Assembly (NCBI RefSeq): GCF_001662875.1
Contig: NZ_JPVZ01000007.1
Location: 124,001-188,000, forward strand
Source of the DNA: Thalassospira tepidiphila MCCC 1A03514
Lineage (GTDB): Bacteria > Pseudomonadota > Alphaproteobacteria > Rhodospirillales > Thalassospiraceae
Direction of reading: 5' to 3'
Length of the DNA stretch: 64,000 nt
Shown: piece by piece, positions 51,169 through 61,151 of the stretch
Position numbering within the stretch: position 1 is the first letter of the stretch
How the letters are laid out: each line of letters begins with the position of its first letter
Position numbers and translations under genes: made by a program
The notes under the pieces: generated by a model
Told to the model about the DNA's origin: nothing
Databases searched by the model: none
What the model saw: only the letters and a program-made list of their open reading frames with translations

Positions 51169-52338
51169 TTGTCCATGCGATCTTGTTTGAAATTCGCTGG
51201 TATGGCAGCGCTTGTCGTGCTTGTAGCAGCCTGCAGCGAGCAGAGCGAAGGCGACCAACAGGCAGCCGCCCAGCAACAGCCACAGGCGACCCCGGTCGGT
51301 ACCGTGACGCTGAACGCGCAGACTGTTGGCCTGGTTGAGGAAATGCCCGGTCGTACCGTTGCCTTCCGTCAGGCAGACATCCGCCCGCAGGTCGATGGCA
51401 TTATCAAGGAACGCAACTTCACCGAGGGTGCGTTTGTTGAAGCCGGTCAGCAGCTTTATATGATTGATCAGGAAGTTTACCTGGCGCGGGTTGATGCAGC
51501 CCAGGCCGAACTGACCCGTCAGCGCGCCACCCTTGATCAGACGACCAAGACGCGGTCGCGCTATGACCCGCTGATCAAATCGCAGGCCGTCAGCCAGCAA
51601 ACCTATGACGATGCTGTCGCCGCCGAAGCACAGGCAAAGGCAGCGGTTGCCGCGGCACGTGCCGAGCTTGAACAGGCGCGCATTAATCTCGCCTACACCA
51701 CGGTCACCGCACCGATTTCCGGTCAGATCGGCTCGTCGGATTATTCCGAAGGTGCGCTTGTGACCGCCAATCAGTCGGCAAAACTGACCACCATCACCCA
51801 GCTTGATCCGATCTATGTTGATGTGACCCAGGCCGGTGGCCGGTTGCTGAAGATCAAGGAAGCCATCCGCAATGGTCGCATCAAGGGTATCGAGGAAGGC
51901 CAGATCGAGGTTTCCCTGATCATTGATGCCACCGGTGAAGAATATCCGCACAAGGGCACCTTGCAGTTTTCCGATGTGACGGTGAATGAAACCACCGGCA
52001 CGGTGCGGTTGCGCGTTGTCTTCCCGAACCCGGACGGCACGCTTCTGCCCGGTATGTTTGTCCGTGGTCAGGTCCGTCAGGGGCATCTTGAGGGCGCATT
52101 CCTTGTGCCGCAAAAAGCGGTAATGCGCCGCCCGGATGGCTCGGCTTATGCCTATGTCGTCGAGGATGGCAAAGTGGCCTCCAAGGATCTGACGATTGAG
52201 CAGTCGCAGGGACAGGATTGGCTGGTGACGGCCGGTATCGAAGATGGCGCGCAAGTCATTGTTGATGGCATCCAGCGTATCGGACCGGGTGCCCCGGTTG
52301 CGCCACAGCCCGTTGAAACCGCCAAAGCCGCCGAATAA
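51169..52338 (+). CDS. AcrA-like periplasmic adaptor lipoprotein (RND efflux)
   Basis: A 389-residue membrane-fusion protein. Lipobox LVAAC follows a hydrophobic helix, so it is anchored in the inner membrane. The lipoyl/barrel parts ([29 protein letters not shown]), the hairpin ([26 protein letters not shown]) and the beta domain ([19 protein letters not shown]) are in normal order. The TTG at 51169 has AAGGA nine bases upstream; the ATG at 51175 is next. The pump gene follows 11 bases behind. Confidence 0.87.
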   Translation: MSMRSCLKFAGMAALVVLVAACSEQSEGDQQAAAQQQPQATPVGTVTLNAQTVGLVEEMPGRTVAFRQADIRPQVDGIIKERNFTEGAFVEAGQQLYMIDQEVYLARVDAAQAELTRQRATLDQTTKTRSRYDPLIKSQAVSQQTYDDAVAAEAQAKAAVAAARAELEQARINLAYTTVTAPISGQIGSSDYSEGALVTANQSAKLTTITQLDPIYVDVTQAGGRLLKIKEAIRNGRIKGIEEGQIEVSLIIDATGEEYPHKGTLQFSDVTVNETTGTVRLRVVFPNPDGTLLPGMFVRGQVRQGHLEGAFLVPQKAVMRRPDGSAYAYVVEDGKVASKDLTIEQSQGQDWLVTAGIEDGAQVIVDGIQRIGPGAPVAPQPVETAKAAE

Positions 52339-52349
52339 GGACTTATTCA

Positions 52350-55300
52350 ATGGCAAAATTCTTTATTGATCGCCCCGTCTTCGCCTGGGTTGTCGCCCTG
52401 GTGATCATGTTGGCGGGGGGACTTTCGCTTTGGCAGTTGCCAATCGAACAGTATCCGTCGATTGCACCGCCGTCGGTCGAGATCGAGGCAACCTATCCGG
52501 GGGCATCGGCCCAAACTGTTGAAAACACGGTCACCCAGGTGATCGAACAACAGATGAACGGGCTTGATTACCTGCGTTATATGTCCTCGACGTCTTCGGG
52601 GAACGGTCAGGCAACAGTGACCTTGACGTTTGAGCCCGAAGCCAATCCGGACATCGCCCAGGTTCAGGTGCAGAACAAACTGCAGGCTGCCATGTCGTCG
52701 CTTCCGACCGAAGTGCAGCAGCAGGGTGTTACCGTCAGCAAGTCCAGCGGCTCGTTCCTGATGGTTGTCGGCTTTGTCTCGGCAGACGGATCGATGGATG
52801 CCGAAGACCTTTCGGACTTTGTTGTTTCGTCGGTGGAAGACCCGATTGCCCGTGTGAACGGTGTTGGTTCGGTTCAGGTATTCGGTGCGCAGCATGCGAT
52901 GCGCATCTGGCTCGATCCGAACAAGATGCTGTCTTATAACCTGACGGTGATGGATGTTAACAATGCCATCGAGGCACAAAACACCGAAGTCACTGCCGGT
53001 CAGATTGGCGGCGCGCCGTCGGTTGACGGTCAGCAGATCAACGCAACCATCACCGCCCAAAGCAAACTTCAGACAGTCGATGAATTTTCCAACATCCTGC
53101 TAAGGGTCGAAACCGACGGCTCGCAGGTGCGTCTTGGCGATGTTGCCCGCATCGAGATCGGCGGCGAAAGCTATAACATCGTCGGGCGCTACAATGCGCA
53201 GTCGGCAACCGGTATCGGCATCAACCTTGCTACCGGTGCCAACGCGCTTGATACCGCAGATGCGGTCAAGGCCCGTCTGGCAGAACTGAAACCGTTCTTC
53301 CCGCAAGGCATCGAGATCGTCTATCCCTATGACACGACGCCGTTCGTCGAAGTGTCGATCGAGGAAGTGGTCCATACCCTGTTCGAGGCGATTGTCCTCG
53401 TCTTCCTGGTGATGTTCCTGTTCCTGCAGAACTGGCGGGCAACGCTTATTCCGACGATTGCCGTGCCGGTTGTCTTGCTTGGTACCTTCGGGATCCTTGC
53501 CGCCTTTGGCTATTCGATCAACACGCTGACCATGTTTGCCATGGTGCTGGCCATCGGCCTTTTGGTCGATGACGCGATTGTTGTGGTTGAAAACGTCGAA
53601 CGTGTGATGCACGAAGACGGTCTTCCGCCACGCGAAGCAACGCGGAAATCGATGGGCCAGATTACTGGCGCGCTGATTGGTATTGCCTTGGTGCTGTCAG
53701 CCGTGTTTGTGCCGATGGCGTTCTTTGCCGGGTCTACGGGGGCGATTTATCGCCAGTTCTCGGTCACGATCGTTTCGGCCATGGCGCTTTCGGTGGTTGT
53801 GGCGATTGTTCTGACACCGGCACTTTGTGCGACGATGCTTAAGCCCGGTCACGAAGATCCGAGCAAGAAGAAAGGTCCGTTTGGCTGGTTTAACCGTGGG
53901 TTCGATAAGACCAACAACTTCTATCAAGGCAGTGTTGGCCATGTCGTGAACCGCAAATGGCGCTATCTGTTCGTCTACGGCATTCTTGTCGCGGCCCTGA
54001 TTGCGCTGTTTGGTCGGCTGCCGGGATCGTTCCTGCCAGAAGAAGACCAAGGCATCATGTTTGCCATGGTCCAGCTTCCGGCTGGTGCGTCTCAGGAACG
54101 CACCGTTGATGTTCTCAAGAAGCTTGAAACACACTTCATGGAGAACGAGGCGGAAAACATCGATGGTCTGTTCACGGTTGCCGGCTTCTCGTTCGCCGGG
54201 AGTGGCCAGAACGCCGGTATTGCGTTCGTGAACCTGAAAGACTGGTCGGAACGTACCCGCCCGGATCAATCGGTTGATGCGGTGATTGGCCGTGCCTATG
54301 GCGCGTTTGCGGGTATCCGCGAAGCCATGGTCTTTGCCTTTGCACCGCCGGCGATTATCGAACTTGGTACCGCAAACGGCTTTGACCTGCAGCTTGTGGA
54401 TCGTGGTGGCATTGGTCACGATGCCCTGATTGCGGCGCGTAACCAGCTTTTGGGCATGGCATCACAGGACCCGCGTCTTGTCGGTGTGCGTCCGAATGGC
54501 CTCAATGATACCCCGCAGCTGAACGTCAATATTGATCAGGAAAAGGCAAGCGCCCTTGGCGTGAGCATTGCTGACATCAACCAGACATTGGCTGCGGCCT
54601 GGGGCTCAAGCTACGTCAACGACTTCATCGAAAACGGCCGGGTCAAGCGCGTCTATATGCAGGCAGATGCCAAATACCGCATGATGCCCGAAGACATGGA
54701 TTACTGGTATGTCCGCAACCAGATGGGCGAGATGGTGCCGATTTCGGCTGTCTCGACAAGTGAATGGACATACGGATCACCGCGTCTGGAACGCTTCAAC
54801 GGTCTGTCGTCGCTCAACATTCAGGGCTCTGCCGCCCCGGGTGTGGCATCGGGTGACGCGATGAACGCAATGCAGGAACTGGTGGACAAGCTTCCGGGGG
54901 GTATCGGCCTTGAATGGCAGGGACTGTCCTATGAAGAACGCGAAGCAGGCGAACAGGGACCGGCATTGTATGCCCTGTCGATGATCGTCGTCTTCCTGTG
55001 TCTGGCGGCGCTTTATGAAAGCTGGGCCATTCCGATTTCGGTGATGATGGTCGTGCCGCTGGGTGTCCTTGGTGCGGTGATCGCAGCGATGCTGCGTGGT
55101 CTGCCTGATGACGTCTATTTCCAGGTGGCCATCCTGACCACGATTGGTTTGTCGGCCAAGAACGCCATCCTGATTGTCGAGTTCGCCCGCGAACTTTATG
55201 ACCAGGGCATGGGGCTTCTTGAGGCAACTGTGGAGGCCGCCCGTCAACGTCTGCGTCCGATCATCATGACGTCGATGGCCTTTACCCTGGGTGTCGTGCC

Positions 55301-55496
55301 ACTGGCAATTTCGACCGGTGCCGGTGCCGGGGCTCGCGTGGCCGTGGGTACCGGTGTGATGGGCGGGATGATTGCCGCAACCGTGCTTGCGATCTTCTTC
55401 GTGCCGCTGTTCTTTGTTCTGATTGTTGGCACCTTTGCCAAGAACCGGAAGAAAAAGGACGAAGTCCAGGCTGCCCACGAACATCCTGCTGAATAA
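52350..55496 (+). CDS. AcrB-like RND multidrug efflux pump
   Basis: A 1048-residue inner-membrane pump of the HAE1 family. The start [33 protein letters not shown] and the proton-relay motif [18 protein letters not shown] (near residue 405-420, two Asp) are intact, as is the [14 protein letters not shown] end region. Twelve membrane helices and two large periplasmic loops fit the family. It forms a trimer with the adaptor at 51169 and an outer-membrane channel that must be encoded elsewhere. Confidence 0.92.
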   Translation: MAKFFIDRPVFAWVVALVIMLAGGLSLWQLPIEQYPSIAPPSVEIEATYPGASAQTVENTVTQVIEQQMNGLDYLRYMSSTSSGNGQATVTLTFEPEANPDIAQVQVQNKLQAAMSSLPTEVQQQGVTVSKSSGSFLMVVGFVSADGSMDAEDLSDFVVSSVEDPIARVNGVGSVQVFGAQHAMRIWLDPNKMLSYNLTVMDVNNAIEAQNTEVTAGQIGGAPSVDGQQINATITAQSKLQTVDEFSNILLRVETDGSQVRLGDVARIEIGGESYNIVGRYNAQSATGIGINLATGANALDTADAVKARLAELKPFFPQGIEIVYPYDTTPFVEVSIEEVVHTLFEAIVLVFLVMFLFLQNWRATLIPTIAVPVVLLGTFGILAAFGYSINTLTMFAMVLAIGLLVDDAIVVVENVERVMHEDGLPPREATRKSMGQITGALIGIALVLSAVFVPMAFFAGSTGAIYRQFSVTIVSAMALSVVVAIVLTPALCATMLKPGHEDPSKKKGPFGWFNRGFDKTNNFYQGSVGHVVNRKWRYLFVYGILVAALIALFGRLPGSFLPEEDQGIMFAMVQLPAGASQERTVDVLKKLETHFMENEAENIDGLFTVAGFSFAGSGQNAGIAFVNLKDWSERTRPDQSVDAVIGRAYGAFAGIREAMVFAFAPPAIIELGTANGFDLQLVDRGGIGHDALIAARNQLLGMASQDPRLVGVRPNGLNDTPQLNVNIDQEKASALGVSIADINQTLAAAWGSSYVNDFIENGRVKRVYMQADAKYRMMPEDMDYWYVRNQMGEMVPISAVSTSEWTYGSPRLERFNGLSSLNIQGSAAPGVASGDAMNAMQELVDKLPGGIGLEWQGLSYEEREAGEQGPALYALSMIVVFLCLAALYESWAIPISVMMVVPLGVLGAVIAAMLRGLPDDVYFQVAILTTIGLSAKNAILIVEFARELYDQGMGLLEATVEAARQRLRPIIMTSMAFTLGVVPLAISTGAGAGARVAVGTGVMGGMIAATVLAIFFVPLFFVLIVGTFAKNRKKKDEVQAAHEHPAE

Positions 55497-55500
55497 AATT

Positions 55501-55532
55501 TAAGGCCAGCCTTGATCAAAAGGCTGGCCTTA
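55501..55532 (+). terminator. Intrinsic terminator of the efflux operon
   Basis: TAAGGCCAGCCTT and AAGGCTGGCCTTA arms with a 6-base loop, just behind the pump stop codon. A weak T-run follows. Confidence 0.65.
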
Positions 55533-55620
55533 AACGGCATCGCGCCGTGACGGTGCAGATATAGAACATCAAGGCTCTAATCTGCATGATCCCCCGACCC
55601 CGCCGTTGCGCGTGCGAAAG

Positions 55621-55655
55621 AAAGGGCCGATGCGTTTGCATCGGCCCTTTTGTTT
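55621..55655. terminator. Second strong terminator-like hairpin
   Basis: AAAGGGCCGATGC-GTTT-GCATCGGCCCTTT then TGTTTTG. It lies about 90 bp behind the efflux terminator and 100 bp before the kinase stop; on the minus strand it probably closes the kinase gene. The 55533-55620 stretch between the two hairpins holds no gene I can support. Confidence 0.7.
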
Positions 55656-55755
55656 TGACCGCAACCCCCAATAAGGTCAAGCGCCTTTTGGATAGGGGGC
55701 GCCGTGCCAAACCCGCACGAACGGCGTAGATATCGCACTTTTGGGCAGGCAAAAA

Positions 55756-57345
55756 TCAGGTTTTGCTCATGCTATCAAGGCTCTGACGGTGCGCGTGCAT
55801 CTGATGGAAAATCGCGTATCTGCGATCATGTTCAGCCTTGGCTGACGGATCTGGTGCGTGGGCGGTTTCCTTGCCAGCCATCTGGCGAGCGGCCCGGGCA
55901 AGGCCGCCTTTTGCATCAAGGGCACCTGCGGCCAGCATCGCCGATCCCAGCAGCACCGGCTCCTCGCAATCGGACATCACAACCGTGCAGGCGGTGACAT
56001 CGGCATAAAGCTTGACCAGTACCTTGCTGGCCGTATGCCCGCCGCTCAGATGGATGTGGGTGATGTCATAGCCGGTATCATTCATCGCATCGATGATATG
56101 GCGCGTGCCATAGGCAATCGCGCACGCAGTCGCCCAATAAAGCTTCAGGAAGCTTTCCTCGCTCTGATCAAGTGTCAGGCCGGAAATCACGCCAAGCGCC
56201 TCCGGATCGGCCAGCGGTGATCGGTTGCCATGGAAATCGGGCAGGACATGCAGGCGCGGTGCCAGATCGGTTTTTTCTGCCATCATCGGCATCAGTTTTT
56301 CACCGGCAAGCTTGTGGGCATCGCGGCCCATGTCATGGGAAAACGGATGCATGGCAACGATATGATCCAGCAACGCACCAGTCGCCGACTGCCCACCTTC
56401 ATTAAGCCAAAGGTTCGGGGCAATCGCGCCAAAATAGGGGCCCCAGACACCCTTGATAAAGCGCGGTTCCTTTGATAGCGCCATATGGCAGGTCGATGTC
56501 CCCGCGATCATGGCAAAATGCTGATCAAGGTTGCCATCAAGATATTCGCCAAGTGTACCGAGCGCCCCGGCATGGGCATCAATCAGCCCCGCACCCACCA
56601 CACAATCAGTCGTCAGGCCAAGGTCGGCCGCCCCCTGTCCGGAAAGGGACCCGATCAGTTCGCCAACCGCAAGCGCACTGTCATGCATGTTGATCTTGTC
56701 ATTCAGGTCTTCCATGTCGATTTTTTTCAAGAAATCGCGATCCCATGGCTCATCCTGATGGGCAAGGTAGGTCCATTTACACGTTACTGTGCAGCAGGAC
56801 CGGGCGTTGCTGCCGGTTGCTTGGAATGACAGGAAATCGGCCAGATCATACGCCGCGCCCATTTTCTGCCAGGCGGCATTGTGATGGCGTTTCAGCCACA
56901 TCAGCTTGGGGATTTCCATTTCGGGCGACATGGTCCCGCCGATATATTCCAGCACCTTGGCGCCGGTGGCGGTGCATTCCTCGGCCTCGCGCACGGCCCG
57001 GTGGTCCATCCAGACAATCACATCCCAGTTGTCCGCACCATTGGGGGTGACGCCCAGCGGTTTGTTATCCTGATCGCGGATCACGAGCGAGCAGGTGGCA
57101 TCAAACCCGATGGCGGCGACCTTTTGTGCGGGGACCCCGGATTTGGCCATGGCATCACGGACCGACTGACAGACCGACTGCCAGATATTCTCGGAATCCT
57201 GTTCGACAAAATCGGGTTTCGGGCGGTTCATCGCAATCGCGTGTGCGGCGCTGCCAAGCAATTTGCCATTGGCGTCAAACACGCCGGCGCGCGCACTTCC
57301 GGTGCCGACATCGACACCGACAAAACAGGGGTAAGTGGGACTCAT
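55756..57345 (-). CDS. FGGY-family pentulose kinase
   Basis: A 529-residue sugar kinase. The ATPase core shows CFVGVDVGTGSARAGVFDANG at the start and GFDATCSLVIRD, ADNWDVIVWMDHRA, and the C-terminal LSGGHTASKVLVKLYAD. The length and DATCSL pattern fit the ribulokinase/D-ribulokinase-like pentulose kinase group, which phosphorylates a ketopentose. The ATG at 57345 has GGAG eleven bases upstream. It is divergent from the HAD phosphatase gene. Confidence 0.83.
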   Translation of the reverse strand: MSPTYPCFVGVDVGTGSARAGVFDANGKLLGSAAHAIAMNRPKPDFVEQDSENIWQSVCQSVRDAMAKSGVPAQKVAAIGFDATCSLVIRDQDNKPLGVTPNGADNWDVIVWMDHRAVREAEECTATGAKVLEYIGGTMSPEMEIPKLMWLKRHHNAAWQKMGAAYDLADFLSFQATGSNARSCCTVTCKWTYLAHQDEPWDRDFLKKIDMEDLNDKINMHDSALAVGELIGSLSGQGAADLGLTTDCVVGAGLIDAHAGALGTLGEYLDGNLDQHFAMIAGTSTCHMALSKEPRFIKGVWGPYFGAIAPNLWLNEGGQSATGALLDHIVAMHPFSHDMGRDAHKLAGEKLMPMMAEKTDLAPRLHVLPDFHGNRSPLADPEALGVISGLTLDQSEESFLKLYWATACAIAYGTRHIIDAMNDTGYDITHIHLSGGHTASKVLVKLYADVTACTVVMSDCEEPVLLGSAMLAAGALDAKGGLARAARQMAGKETAHAPDPSAKAEHDRRYAIFHQMHAHRQSLDSMSKT

Positions 57346-57454
57346 GATCGGGTACTCCTCCGCATATCCCCTGGCTTTTCGGGGGTTCTCCGATGCCGGG
57401 TGATCTTTTGTTTGGGCTGTTGTTTCGTCTGCTTTGGGCTCAATTTTGCCTGAG

Positions 57455-57491
57455 TTGATCAAAAGTTCATTAATTGGTCAAATGTTCATTT
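57455..57491. promoter_or_regulatory. Tandem 19-bp direct repeat in a divergent promoter
   Basis: TTGATCAAAAGTTCATTA (57455-57472) and TTGGTCAAATGTTCATTT (57474-57491) repeat with a 19-bp period between the kinase and HAD genes. Two helical turns between copies fits tandem binding by one regulator. Confidence 0.6.
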
Positions 57492-57560
57492 TTGTTGACG
57501 CTGAACTTATCTCTTAGCTACGCTGTAGCGATAACATAAATCACACAAGCCAGGTTCAAC

Positions 57561-58322
57561 ATGGCCCGAGGAAACAATGTCCAAGGCCCGACCGATGATG
57601 TCGGGGCCGGTATCGTAACGTCAGCATCAGACATCCAGGGTCTGTTTGACGCCTGCCGTGTTGTCCTGTTTGACTGTGACGGCGTTCTGGTCAATAGCGA
57701 ACCGATCTCGCTGGCAACGCTTGTCGATGTGCTGGATCATTTTAACGCGCCGCTCAGTCTGCGCGACGTATCGGACCGATTTACCGGACGATCAAGTTCC
57801 GCACCGATTGAATATATCAAAACCCAGACCGGCCGCGATGTCAGTGGGGAATTCAAACCGTATTACTATAAAATGCTGTTTGACCGCTATGACCGCGACC
57901 TGACCAAGATTGACGGGATCGAAACCGTCCTGACCGTCCTTCAGGCACGCGACATTGCCTTTTGCATTTCATCAAGCAGTTCTGTCGAACGGCTTGAAAA
58001 AACCATGCAGGTCACGGGCCTTGGCCCGTGGTTTGACGGGCGTGTTTATAGCGCGGATTTCGTTGAAAACGGCAAACCGGCTCCGGATCTTTTCCTGCAT
58101 GCGGCCGATGCCATGGGATATGCCCCGGGTGATGCCATCGTGATCGAGGATTCTGTTGCCGGGGTGACGGCGGCACGGGCGGCGGGCATGAAATGCATCG
58201 GCTTTGTCGGCGGCGGGCATTATGCCGATGACCGCGAAGGGGCTAGCCAGCGACTTTATGAAGCAGGCGCCGACATTGTTATTTCCGACATGTCGATGTT
58301 GGCACAGGCGATTGCGGTTTAG
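57561..58322 (+). CDS. HAD-superfamily phosphatase/phosphoglucomutase-like
   Basis: A 253-residue HAD enzyme. Motif I is VVLFDCDGVLVNSEP, motif II lies in FCISSSSSVERLEKTM, motif III is KPAPDLFLHAA, and motif IV is VIEDSVAGVTAARAAG. This pattern fits the beta-phosphoglucomutase/sugar-phosphatase (YieH-like) branch. The N-terminal 25 residues are an unusual Gly/Ala-rich extension. In this cluster it probably acts on a phosphorylated sugar. Start choice 57561 is uncertain. Confidence 0.8.
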   Translation: MARGNNVQGPTDDVGAGIVTSASDIQGLFDACRVVLFDCDGVLVNSEPISLATLVDVLDHFNAPLSLRDVSDRFTGRSSSAPIEYIKTQTGRDVSGEFKPYYYKMLFDRYDRDLTKIDGIETVLTVLQARDIAFCISSSSSVERLEKTMQVTGLGPWFDGRVYSADFVENGKPAPDLFLHAADAMGYAPGDAIVIEDSVAGVTAARAAGMKCIGFVGGGHYADDREGASQRLYEAGADIVISDMSMLAQAIAV

Positions 58323-58328
58323 CGCCGC

Positions 58329-59060
58329 TTACCGCTGGGTCAGAAGTTTCTGATAGCGGGTCTGGCTTTGGCTGAGGTGATCGCGCATCGCCTTGCGGGC
58401 GGTATCTTCGTCGCGCGCGGCAATCGCATCATAAATCCTGCGATGCTCACCGGTGATCATCTGCATATAGGCCTTTTGGTCTTCGGCCTCTGGCGGGCGA
58501 CGGCGCAATTGCGCGCGCGGGATGGTTTTGTCGCCCAGATGTTCCAGAAACTCGGCAAAGCGGCGATTGTTGGTGGCGGATGCAATCGCGCTGTGAAATT
58601 CGAAATCGGCCTGTTCGGTCGGCTCGCCCTTTTCAAGGGCGCGTTCCATCTTGGCCATCGCCTCGTAAATCTTGGTTTGCTGCGCGACAGAGCCTCGCGT
58701 GCAGGCAAGTCCGGCCGCCTCGATCTCGACCGCCATGCGCAGTTCAAGAATTTCCAGAACGTCGGACACTTGCGCGTAATCAACCGCAAAGATCGATTTA
58801 TCATTGGCCCGCGTTTGCGGTGAGAGAACAAATACCCCGGCACCCTGACGCGGTTCCAGCAAACCGTCGGCCTTAAGGGCGGCAATAGCCTCGCGGATCA
58901 CGGTGCGGCTGACGCCAAACTGTTCTGTCAGGACCGGTTCGGTCGGCAATTTGCTTCCGGGTTCGCGTTGCCCGCTTTCGATCTCTTGGCGCAGGCTGGC
59001 AATGACCTTTTCGGTCAGTGATATTTTGCGCGGGGCGGCCGACACACGGGGTTTGTTCAT
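58329..59060 (-). CDS. GntR/FadR-family (FCD) transcriptional regulator
   Basis: A 243-residue regulator. The GntR winged helix is LTEKVIASLRQEIESGQREPGSKLPTEPVLTEQFGVSRTVIREAIAALKADGLLEPRQGAGVFV. The FCD ligand domain has ELRMAVEIEAAGLA and DFEFHSAIASATNNRRF, with the metal-binding histidines. FCD proteins sense sugar acids or organic acids. It is divergent from the aldose-epimerase-like gene, with the conserved motif 59180-59200 between. Confidence 0.87.
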   Translation of the reverse strand: MNKPRVSAAPRKISLTEKVIASLRQEIESGQREPGSKLPTEPVLTEQFGVSRTVIREAIAALKADGLLEPRQGAGVFVLSPQTRANDKSIFAVDYAQVSDVLEILELRMAVEIEAAGLACTRGSVAQQTKIYEAMAKMERALEKGEPTEQADFEFHSAIASATNNRRFAEFLEHLGDKTIPRAQLRRRPPEAEDQKAYMQMITGEHRRIYDAIAARDEDTARKAMRDHLSQSQTRYQKLLTQR

Positions 59061-59179
59061 TTTGCGTATCCGATAATTCCGGTGTAAAACAACCAGATAA
59101 AAAATGGCGGGTTGGCGTTAATCTTTGTTTGCGCCATTACAGTTACCATCTTCAATTAATCGAACGATAGTGGTTCTGT

Positions 59180-59200
59180 AAAGTCATCATATGATTTTGG
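59180..59200. promoter_or_regulatory. Shared sugar-acid cluster motif, site 1
   Basis: AAAGTCATCATATGATTTTG in the region between the GntR and epimerase genes. The first 12 bases recur exactly at 62962-62973 and related sequences lie at 61121 and 63108. Confidence 0.6.
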
Positions 59201-59221
59201 TTGGATTTGAGGCACACAGGA

Positions 59222-60211
59222 ATGGCCAAAAAAGGCGAACCTGAATACCGTTGGAACAGTGGTCCTTTTCAGATCGGAATTGTCCCAGACGGCGGGGCGA
59301 TATCGCGGATTGACTGGATCCGTCCGGATGGCAAGGGCATTATCAATTTGTTGCGTCCGGTCACTCCGGAGGCGATTGCATCGGGCAATCCGTCAAATTT
59401 GGGCTGTTTCCCGATGGTGCCGTTTGCCAACCGACTGGCCTTTGCCGAGTTCGAGTTTGATGGCCGCATCGTCAAGGTCCCGGCCAATCGCCCACCCAGC
59501 CCGCATGCCATTCATGGCTTTGGCCGGTCCTCGGAATGGCAGATCGAACGCCCGACGGTTGATACGCTGCGCTTCAATCACAAACATGACGACCCGCAAA
59601 GCGGCTTTGTCTATGTCGCCTGGCAGGAAATCAAGGTCACCGAGGGGGATGTGACCATCGAAATCGGTGTGCGTCATTTGGGCCGAACACCGATGCCCTA
59701 TGGTATTGGCCTGCACCCCTGGTTCCCGGGCGGCGAAGATGTTTCGGTCGCCTTTATTGCCTCTGACAGTTTCGCAACCGACGAGGATATGCTGCCGACT
59801 GCGCGCACGGTGATTGATCTGGGCCGCGATTTTTCCGATGGTCGCATGATCCGCCATAACCTGGCACTTGATGCCCATTATGCCGGTTGGCACCTTGAAG
59901 CCGACATGGTCTGGCAGGATGCCGGTTACAGTGTGAAGATGCTGGCAAGCGACAGCCTTTCAAACGTGCAATTCTATATCCCCGAAGACGGCAAGACATT
60001 CTGTGTCGAGCCGGTATCGCACGTGCCAAACGTTCATAACCGTCCGGAATTCAAGGAACTCGGCGATCTTGTCGTGCTTGATAACAACCAGACGCTGACC
60101 GGGACAATGACGCTGATCCCGACCTTGCATGAAACACCCGATAGCGGCTTGGTCGACGAGGACGAGGTTTTCGGCAAACCGGGCAACCGCGACTATTCGC
60201 TGGTGGATTGA
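59222..60211 (+). CDS. Aldose 1-epimerase family protein
   Basis: A 329-residue galactose mutarotase-like enzyme. Family features are GCFPMVPFANRLAFAEFEFDGR, HAIHGFGRSSEW with a His near residue 105, and PYGIGLHPWFPG with the second conserved His. Such enzymes interconvert sugar anomers before a dehydrogenase acts. The C-terminal EDEVFGKPGNRDYSL tail is not part of the core. The ATG at 59222 follows GAGG; an upstream GTG/ATG frame at 59201 is unlikely. Confidence 0.83.
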   Translation: MAKKGEPEYRWNSGPFQIGIVPDGGAISRIDWIRPDGKGIINLLRPVTPEAIASGNPSNLGCFPMVPFANRLAFAEFEFDGRIVKVPANRPPSPHAIHGFGRSSEWQIERPTVDTLRFNHKHDDPQSGFVYVAWQEIKVTEGDVTIEIGVRHLGRTPMPYGIGLHPWFPGGEDVSVAFIASDSFATDEDMLPTARTVIDLGRDFSDGRMIRHNLALDAHYAGWHLEADMVWQDAGYSVKMLASDSLSNVQFYIPEDGKTFCVEPVSHVPNVHNRPEFKELGDLVVLDNNQTLTGTMTLIPTLHETPDSGLVDEDEVFGKPGNRDYSLVD

Positions 60212-60265
60212 TCCGAAACGGCGGGCAGATCGGCAAAGGCTTTACCGACCAGAAGTTTATCGATA

Positions 60266-60285
60266 AAAACTTACAAGTAAGTTTT
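60266..60285. promoter_or_regulatory. Operator palindrome before the second GntR gene
   Basis: AAAACTTACAAGTAAGTTTT is a perfect 20-bp palindrome about 25 bp upstream of the next start codon, where an autoregulatory operator would lie. Confidence 0.65.
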
Positions 60286-60310
60286 ACAAGATAACAAGTC
60301 CGGGGGACGG

Positions 60311-61027
60311 ATGTCGGAATTGCTTTTAAGGGTTCAGAAGCGCGAAAAGCTTGCCGATCAGCTTTATGGTCAGATCCTTGAACAAATCATCTCGGGCAAC
60401 CTTGCCGAAGGTGCCAAGCTGCCCTCGGAAAATGAAATCTGTGCGTCCTTTGGGGTGTCGCGCCCGGTTGTGCGCGAAGCCTTGCGCAAACTGCAATCCG
60501 ATGGGTTGGTCTATGCCCGCCAAGGGGTCGGGTCGTTTGTCAAAAAACGCCCGCCACAAGGCCTGATCGAGTTTGGTGGTGTCAGTGATGTCGCGGGGCT
60601 TCTGCGTTGCTTTGAAGCACGTTCTGCGATTGAGGGCACAACGGCCCGCATGGCCGCCGAACGGGCCAGCCCCCGCCATCATCGCGAAATTGAAAATGCG
60701 CTTAAACTGCTCGAAGACGGGGTATCAGCCGGTGATATTGCCGATAAGGCCGATCTGGCCTTTCACATGGCAATCGCACGCGCCAGCGGTAACGAGATTT
60801 TCGTGACCATCCTTAATTCCCTGCATGAAGTGATGTCGAAATCCATGCGTGTGGCGCTTAATATCACGCGTGGTGGCTCGGCCGAACGTGCGCAAAAGGT
60901 GCTTTCCGAACACCGCCAGATCTATGATGCGATCCTTGGTCATGATGGCAATAGTGCCGAATTGATGATGCGCTATCACCTGCATCAGGCCCGCCAACGC
61001 GTCACCGATCACGCCCGCGACAAGTAA
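60311..61027 (+). CDS. Second GntR/FadR-family (FCD) regulator
   Basis: A 238-residue regulator with winged helix KLADQLYGQILEQIISGNLAEGAKLPSENEICASFGVSRPVVREALRKLQSDGLVYARQGVGSFV and an FCD domain (RCFEARSAIEGTTARMAAERA, DLAFHMAIARASGNEIF). It is probably a sugar-acid sensor that controls the adjoining enzymes and perhaps itself through the 60266 palindrome. Confidence 0.87.
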   Translation: MSELLLRVQKREKLADQLYGQILEQIISGNLAEGAKLPSENEICASFGVSRPVVREALRKLQSDGLVYARQGVGSFVKKRPPQGLIEFGGVSDVAGLLRCFEARSAIEGTTARMAAERASPRHHREIENALKLLEDGVSAGDIADKADLAFHMAIARASGNEIFVTILNSLHEVMSKSMRVALNITRGGSAERAQKVLSEHRQIYDAILGHDGNSAELMMRYHLHQARQRVTDHARDK

Positions 61028-61120
61028 TCAGATGTGCTGCCCGGCCTGACGGATACGGGCAGGAGCGGGCACAAATCCTGTTGACGAACAGGGCCCCGGA
61101 CTGGCAAACCAGACACAACA

Positions 61121-61142
61121 AAAATTAATCATATGAATTTGG
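61121..61142. promoter_or_regulatory. Shared sugar-acid cluster motif, site 2
   Basis: Centre AATCATATGAATTTGG lies right before the ribosome site of the lactonase gene and resembles the CATATGATTTTGG part of site 1. Confidence 0.45.
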
Positions 61143-61151
61143 GAGTGTGTG

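Noticed and set aside
55533-55620. Small RNA between two terminators
   Set aside because: No convincing promoter at the left; the second hairpin is explained as the end of the minus-strand kinase gene.
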